Shown in pieces: positions 60,651-64,000 of a stretch of 64,000 nucleotides of DNA. The position numbers and the translations under genes are program-made. The stretch spans positions 186,001 to 250,000 of the forward strand of contig NZ_JAKVBC010000001.1 of NCBI RefSeq assembly GCF_022447245.1, written 5' to 3'. A model generated the notes under the pieces. That model was given only the letters and a program-made list of their open reading frames with translations, was not told where the DNA came from and made no database searches. How positions within the stretch are numbered: the stretch's first letter is position 1; each line of letters begins with the position of its first letter. Source of the stretch: Kordia sp. Lineage in GTDB: Bacteria > Bacteroidota > Bacteroidia > Flavobacteriales > Flavobacteriaceae.

Positions 60651-61325
60651 ATGCTCAAAAGAAAAAAATTCAAATACTCGGACTTACCACCAGGCGATCG
60701 AATTCGAAAATTGATGGAGGAATATGTAGCACCTGAATTATCTAAAATTGGGTTTAAATTGCTAAAATCTAAATTGACATTCAAACGAAAAATTGGGAAT
60801 TTTACTCAGGAAATACACATTTCAAAAAGCGATCGAAATTTTGGAAATACAGTCGTTTGTTTTTGGGCAATTCTATCTGTAAATTCTAATTTTTATGTGA
60901 AATGGCATGAAAAAACCTATGGAATAAAACCTATAAATGAGATTATTGACGCCTGGTACGACAATCATATTGAAACCTGGAAATCAAAATATAGAAGTGG
61001 TACAAAATATGACTTAACACAATTTGACAATGTCAAACTCATGAATGACTTGACCAAAAATATCTTGAATATTGGAGTTCCGTTACTCAATGAAGTCGCC
61101 AATTGGGAAAGTGCAGCAGACTATCTACTAAAACACCAAAAATTTGGAAGTATTTCAAAAATCTTTGACGTTTATATCCTAGCAAATAAAAAAGAAAAAG
61201 CAATTCAGTCATTACACATTGCTGAAGAATTTTTCAAAACCTATGAAGATGTACCCGAAGAAAGGTTAACAGAAATAAAAATTAGAAAAGACTACTTACA
61301 AGCACTTAACACTAATTTTAGTTAA
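60651..61325 (+). CDS. DUF4304-like hypothetical protein
   Basis: A 224-residue cytoplasmic protein. The N-terminal block PPGDRIRKLMEEYVAPELSK, GFKLLKSKLTFKRKIGNFTQ and EIHISKSDRNFGNTVVCFWA resemble DUF4304, a family without known function. The C-terminal half is helical. It lies 17 bp after the broken HEAT gene and 2 bp before a GNAT gene. Confidence 0.6.
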   Translation: MLKRKKFKYSDLPPGDRIRKLMEEYVAPELSKIGFKLLKSKLTFKRKIGNFTQEIHISKSDRNFGNTVVCFWAILSVNSNFYVKWHEKTYGIKPINEIIDAWYDNHIETWKSKYRSGTKYDLTQFDNVKLMNDLTKNILNIGVPLLNEVANWESAADYLLKHQKFGSISKIFDVYILANKKEKAIQSLHIAEEFFKTYEDVPEERLTEIKIRKDYLQALNTNFS

Positions 61326-61327
61326 AA

Positions 61328-61774
61328 ATGAATCATACAATAGACAGCATTCACAAATCAGAATACCAAGAAGTTGTTGCGGTTTGGGAAGCTTCTGTTA
61401 GAGCCACGCACCATTTCCTCAAAGAAGAAGATATCCAATATTTCAAACCGCGTATTCTCAATATCTATTTAGATGCTGTAGATATACTTTGTATCCGAAA
61501 TGAAAAAAAAGAAATCATAGGTTTTATAGGAGTTGCAGCGCACAATTTGGAAATGTTATTCATTCATCCTGATTACAGAGGAAAAAGCATCGGAAAATCA
61601 CTGCTTAACTTCGCGCTGAAAAATATGCAAGTCACCAAGGTGGATGTGAATGAACAAAACGAGCAAGCACTTGGTTTTTATAAACACTTTGGTTTTCATG
61701 TGGTCAATCGTTCTGAAGTAGACGCTTCTGGAAAGCCTTATCCAATTTTGCATATGGAACTAAAGAATAAGTAA
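61328..61774 (+). CDS. GNAT acetyltransferase
   Basis: A 148-residue enzyme with the N-acetyltransferase motifs: EVVAVWEASVRATHHFLKEE, the acetyl-CoA-binding HPDYRGKSIGKSLLNFALKN (R-G-K-S-I-G-K), and VNEQNEQALGFYKHFGFHVV. The NEQNEQALGFYKHFGF block is usual in the YjdJ/ElaA-like branch. The acceptor is unknown. It starts 2 bp after the DUF4304-like gene stop. Confidence 0.9.
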   Translation: MNHTIDSIHKSEYQEVVAVWEASVRATHHFLKEEDIQYFKPRILNIYLDAVDILCIRNEKKEIIGFIGVAAHNLEMLFIHPDYRGKSIGKSLLNFALKNMQVTKVDVNEQNEQALGFYKHFGFHVVNRSEVDASGKPYPILHMELKNK

Positions 61775-62005
61775 TTATATTATTTTTTACGCTTTCGCAA
61801 AGACATTCAAAGCAAACTCTTTTTTCCATACTACACTTTTATCCGTTCGGTAAAAGTGACCTTTTCTACACCATACGTTCAAGTATAACTACCTATTTTT
61901 AAAATTCAACGGTTTTTACGCTTACAGAATTTGATTTTTTATGGCATATTTACGAACGTGCTACAAAAAGGTATTCGCATATAACTAACCTTAATAACCC
62001 TTAAA

Positions 62006-63835
62006 ATGAAAAGACTAATTGTAATTGTACTACTATTGGCTGTTTTTGGCGTGCTTCTAATGAACATGGCTGGATCAACATCAAATAGCAGTAATTTTAT
62101 ATTTGATACACCAGCGTATCAAGGAAACAAAGATTTTCAAGATCCTGAAAAAAGAGCTGCTTTTGCGGATGCTTGGGATAAGTATGTACACCGATATACG
62201 GTAACTTCTGCTAACTATAATTTAAGTGGTGGATATGACTATACTGTTCCAGGAAAAACCTATGTGGATCCAAAAGAATATCCTGATTTCTTTAAAGATG
62301 CCGCTCAAATTCCAGTGCGTTGGGAAGCCTTTCCGGGAAGAGTTTTATACTATTTAAAACAAAAATTTATTGACACCTACGGATTTGTGAAAGGAACCGA
62401 TAGAATGTATAAAATGGTAGATATTGGACCTGTAGCGTATCAAGCTGAATACAAAGACAGTATCGTATATATTCCTAAAAGTCCTTGCAATCCAAATCCT
62501 GACAATCTAAAACTATTTGATCCACTTGGACCAAGAGGTTGGCTCGATGAATATTGTGAAATGGGCATCAAACGAAATTCCTCAAAAAAAATTACCAGAC
62601 TTCATTTTACCTGTGAAAACCCAGAGTACTATTGGACAATGTGGAAAGTTGACCCAAATAAAGTATTAGATATCTATCAAAAAACATTAAAGAACCCTAA
62701 TATTCAGTTAGAAGATTTATACCTAACAGATGCTAAAGGAAATGCTGTAATTGACAGAACGACACAATTGCCTGCATACAATCCAATTAACAAATGGAAC
62801 AGCGGTACTGAAATGTCCGAAACTAGTGGTGGCGCTATGCATTTAACCAGTCCTCCAAATGAATTGAGTGCAGAAATTGTATTAGCAGGTGGCGGTGCTG
62901 TATTGCGAAGCTATAATACAGAAGAAAACGCAGATGCCAATACGCTTATTTGTTGCAGTAAATACGGAAGACGCTTTAGACACAGTGATCCACATATTGG
63001 GCAAAATGTGTATCAAGCAGTGCAAGAAGGCTTAGAGGTTACCTTATTAAATCCTGTTGGATTGTATTTACAAGAACCATTATATCAATATTTTGAACTT
63101 CCAGATAATGCTCCTGAAGGGGCTAAAATTCAAGACTGTTTCAAATTTGTACGTGGTGAAGTTCATAACAAGCCAGACCAACTTAGCTATCCAAACAATA
63201 TGATTTTACACATGATCATGGAAGTTCCAGATAGTTGGGACAAAAGCATCACATTGGAAGATTTTAAAGTGTTTGGAAAGAATGTAAAATACGGTTCACA
63301 GGTAATGGAAACCATCAAAGTACAACTGGCTGCAGCAGGAAAACCAGCTTCTGCAAAAACTAAAGCACAAGAGCTTGACTGTACTGCCGATAATGGAATT
63401 GTAGGTGTAGATTATTTTGTGGATGCTAATATTTTAGAAACAAGTATTGACAACTACAATAAACTGAATGTATTTTCGAATGTTACGAGCAATATTACAC
63501 AAGTTGCACAAGGAAGTACTGTAGACAATCTTGCGGTTGTAATTAGTAATGTGGTTGATAAATATGGAAACGGAATTCCTTCAAATAAATTTAAACCTGA
63601 AAACTTCAATATCAGCTTTCCAGATACTAATATTGAGGTCACAGCAAACTATGTTGGAAATGATGCAGCTTATGCTACGCTTACCAAAAACGAAGAATAC
63701 ACGTTTAATATCAGTGTAAAAGTTCCTACTGATTTACCTGTTGGACAATACAGCATTTTAGTAACAAATAACGGCTTTGGCTTGGCAGTTCCACACATGA
63801 TTGAAGTTGTTTCTGCGAATGCACTAGAAAAATAA
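62006..63835 (+). CDS. Large exported protein of unknown function
   Basis: A 609-residue protein with an N-terminal signal or anchor (RLIVIVLLLAVFGVLLMNMA). I do not recognise the family. Visible features are LGPRGWLDEYCEMGIKRNSS, RLHFTCENPEYYWTMWKVDP, ICCSKYGRRFRHSDPHIGQN and VTLLNPVGLYLQEPLYQYFE, conserved-looking motifs with several cysteines and histidines. The last 130 residues (NVTSNITQVAQGSTVDNLAV) look like a beta-sandwich. It precedes a lipoprotein gene by 21 bp, so the two are probably one operon. It could be an extracellular metal- or haem-binding enzyme, but this is a guess. Confidence 0.55.
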   Translation: MKRLIVIVLLLAVFGVLLMNMAGSTSNSSNFIFDTPAYQGNKDFQDPEKRAAFADAWDKYVHRYTVTSANYNLSGGYDYTVPGKTYVDPKEYPDFFKDAAQIPVRWEAFPGRVLYYLKQKFIDTYGFVKGTDRMYKMVDIGPVAYQAEYKDSIVYIPKSPCNPNPDNLKLFDPLGPRGWLDEYCEMGIKRNSSKKITRLHFTCENPEYYWTMWKVDPNKVLDIYQKTLKNPNIQLEDLYLTDAKGNAVIDRTTQLPAYNPINKWNSGTEMSETSGGAMHLTSPPNELSAEIVLAGGGAVLRSYNTEENADANTLICCSKYGRRFRHSDPHIGQNVYQAVQEGLEVTLLNPVGLYLQEPLYQYFELPDNAPEGAKIQDCFKFVRGEVHNKPDQLSYPNNMILHMIMEVPDSWDKSITLEDFKVFGKNVKYGSQVMETIKVQLAAAGKPASAKTKAQELDCTADNGIVGVDYFVDANILETSIDNYNKLNVFSNVTSNITQVAQGSTVDNLAVVISNVVDKYGNGIPSNKFKPENFNISFPDTNIEVTANYVGNDAAYATLTKNEEYTFNISVKVPTDLPVGQYSILVTNNGFGLAVPHMIEVVSANALEK

Positions 63836-63856
63836 TAACCATTTAAAAATTATACA

Positions 63857-64000
63857 ATGAAAACAAAAATTATAAGTTTTATCACAGTTGTAGCAATCCT
63901 TATGGTTATTGGCTGCAAGAATAATAAAAAGGCTAACTACGTAGATATGTCTGCTGCAAATGCTTGCGGTGTAGGATGTGATACCTTAGTTTTTTTACCA
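63857..64000 (+). CDS. Start of a lipoprotein gene, cut by the window edge
   Basis: The ATG at 63857 gives a lipoprotein signal (KIISFITVVAILMVIGCKNN) and the mature start KKANYVDMSAANACGVGCDT. Only 48 codons are present. The two closely spaced Cys (ACGVGC) could be a cofactor site or a disulfide. It follows the unknown exported protein by 21 bp. Confidence 0.7.
   Translation, partial: MKTKIISFITVVAILMVIGCKNNKKANYVDMSAANACGVGCDTLVFLP

Overview
The window is AT-rich DNA from a member of the Bacteroidota, most likely a marine Flavobacteriaceae; the gene content feels Kordia-like, but that genus call is an inference. The basis is type IX secretion (T9SS) C-terminal sorting domains, many short lipoprotein signal peptides, a TPR/AraC hybrid regulator, an M13 and an M28 peptidase, polyphosphate kinase, short intergenic regions and very weak Shine-Dalgarno signals. 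I saw no tRNA, rRNA, CRISPR array, transposase or phage gene.

Left part (1-31.5 kb): loosely organised accessory and housekeeping genes. It holds the end of a TPR gene, a decayed membrane gene followed by five 42-bp tandem repeats, a large T9SS-secreted protein, a broken RES-domain gene and a Tat-exported lipoprotein with a von Willebrand A domain. These are followed by a ParD/ParE toxin-antitoxin pair, a subclass B1 metallo-beta-lactamase, an M23 peptidase, polyphosphate kinase, a YiiX-like hydrolase and SSB. Next come a cluster of small exported proteins, a broken GIDE-like gene, a CBS protein, an M28 peptidase, a kinase/membrane protein/Crp-Fnr group and an M13 peptidase. An unusual number of genes here are broken by single-base indels or in-frame stops.

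Middle (31.5-41.5 kb): an NAD-dependent threonine dehydrogenase-like gene, then a proteolysis and signalling island. It contains an exported, membrane-anchored TPR-CHAT protease, a double-glycine peptide gene (with an in-frame stop), an S8 subtilase lipoprotein and a T9SS-secreted trypsin-like endopeptidase. Divergent from these are an ECF sigma factor and a membrane anti-sigma-like protein with periplasmic TPRs. The parts suggest envelope protease signalling to a sigma factor.

RiPP locus (41.6-52.9 kb): directly downstream of the sigma pair lies a class I lanthipeptide pathway. It has a LanC cyclase, a split LanB (separate glutamylation and elimination proteins), a TPR/AraC-type regulator, and four double-glycine precursor genes, of which two are Cys/Ser/Thr-rich paralogues, one is a different peptide and one is frameshifted. 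A convergent HlyD adaptor and a C39-peptidase ABC exporter would remove the GG leaders and secrete the products.

Right part (53-64 kb): a solitary RloA-like AAA ATPase, an S9 prolyl-oligopeptidase family enzyme, a large sortilin/BNR-repeat secreted protein, a HEAT-repeat gene broken by a nonsense codon, a DUF4304-like protein and a GNAT acetyltransferase. It ends with a large exported protein I do not recognise and the start of a lipoprotein gene cut by the window edge.
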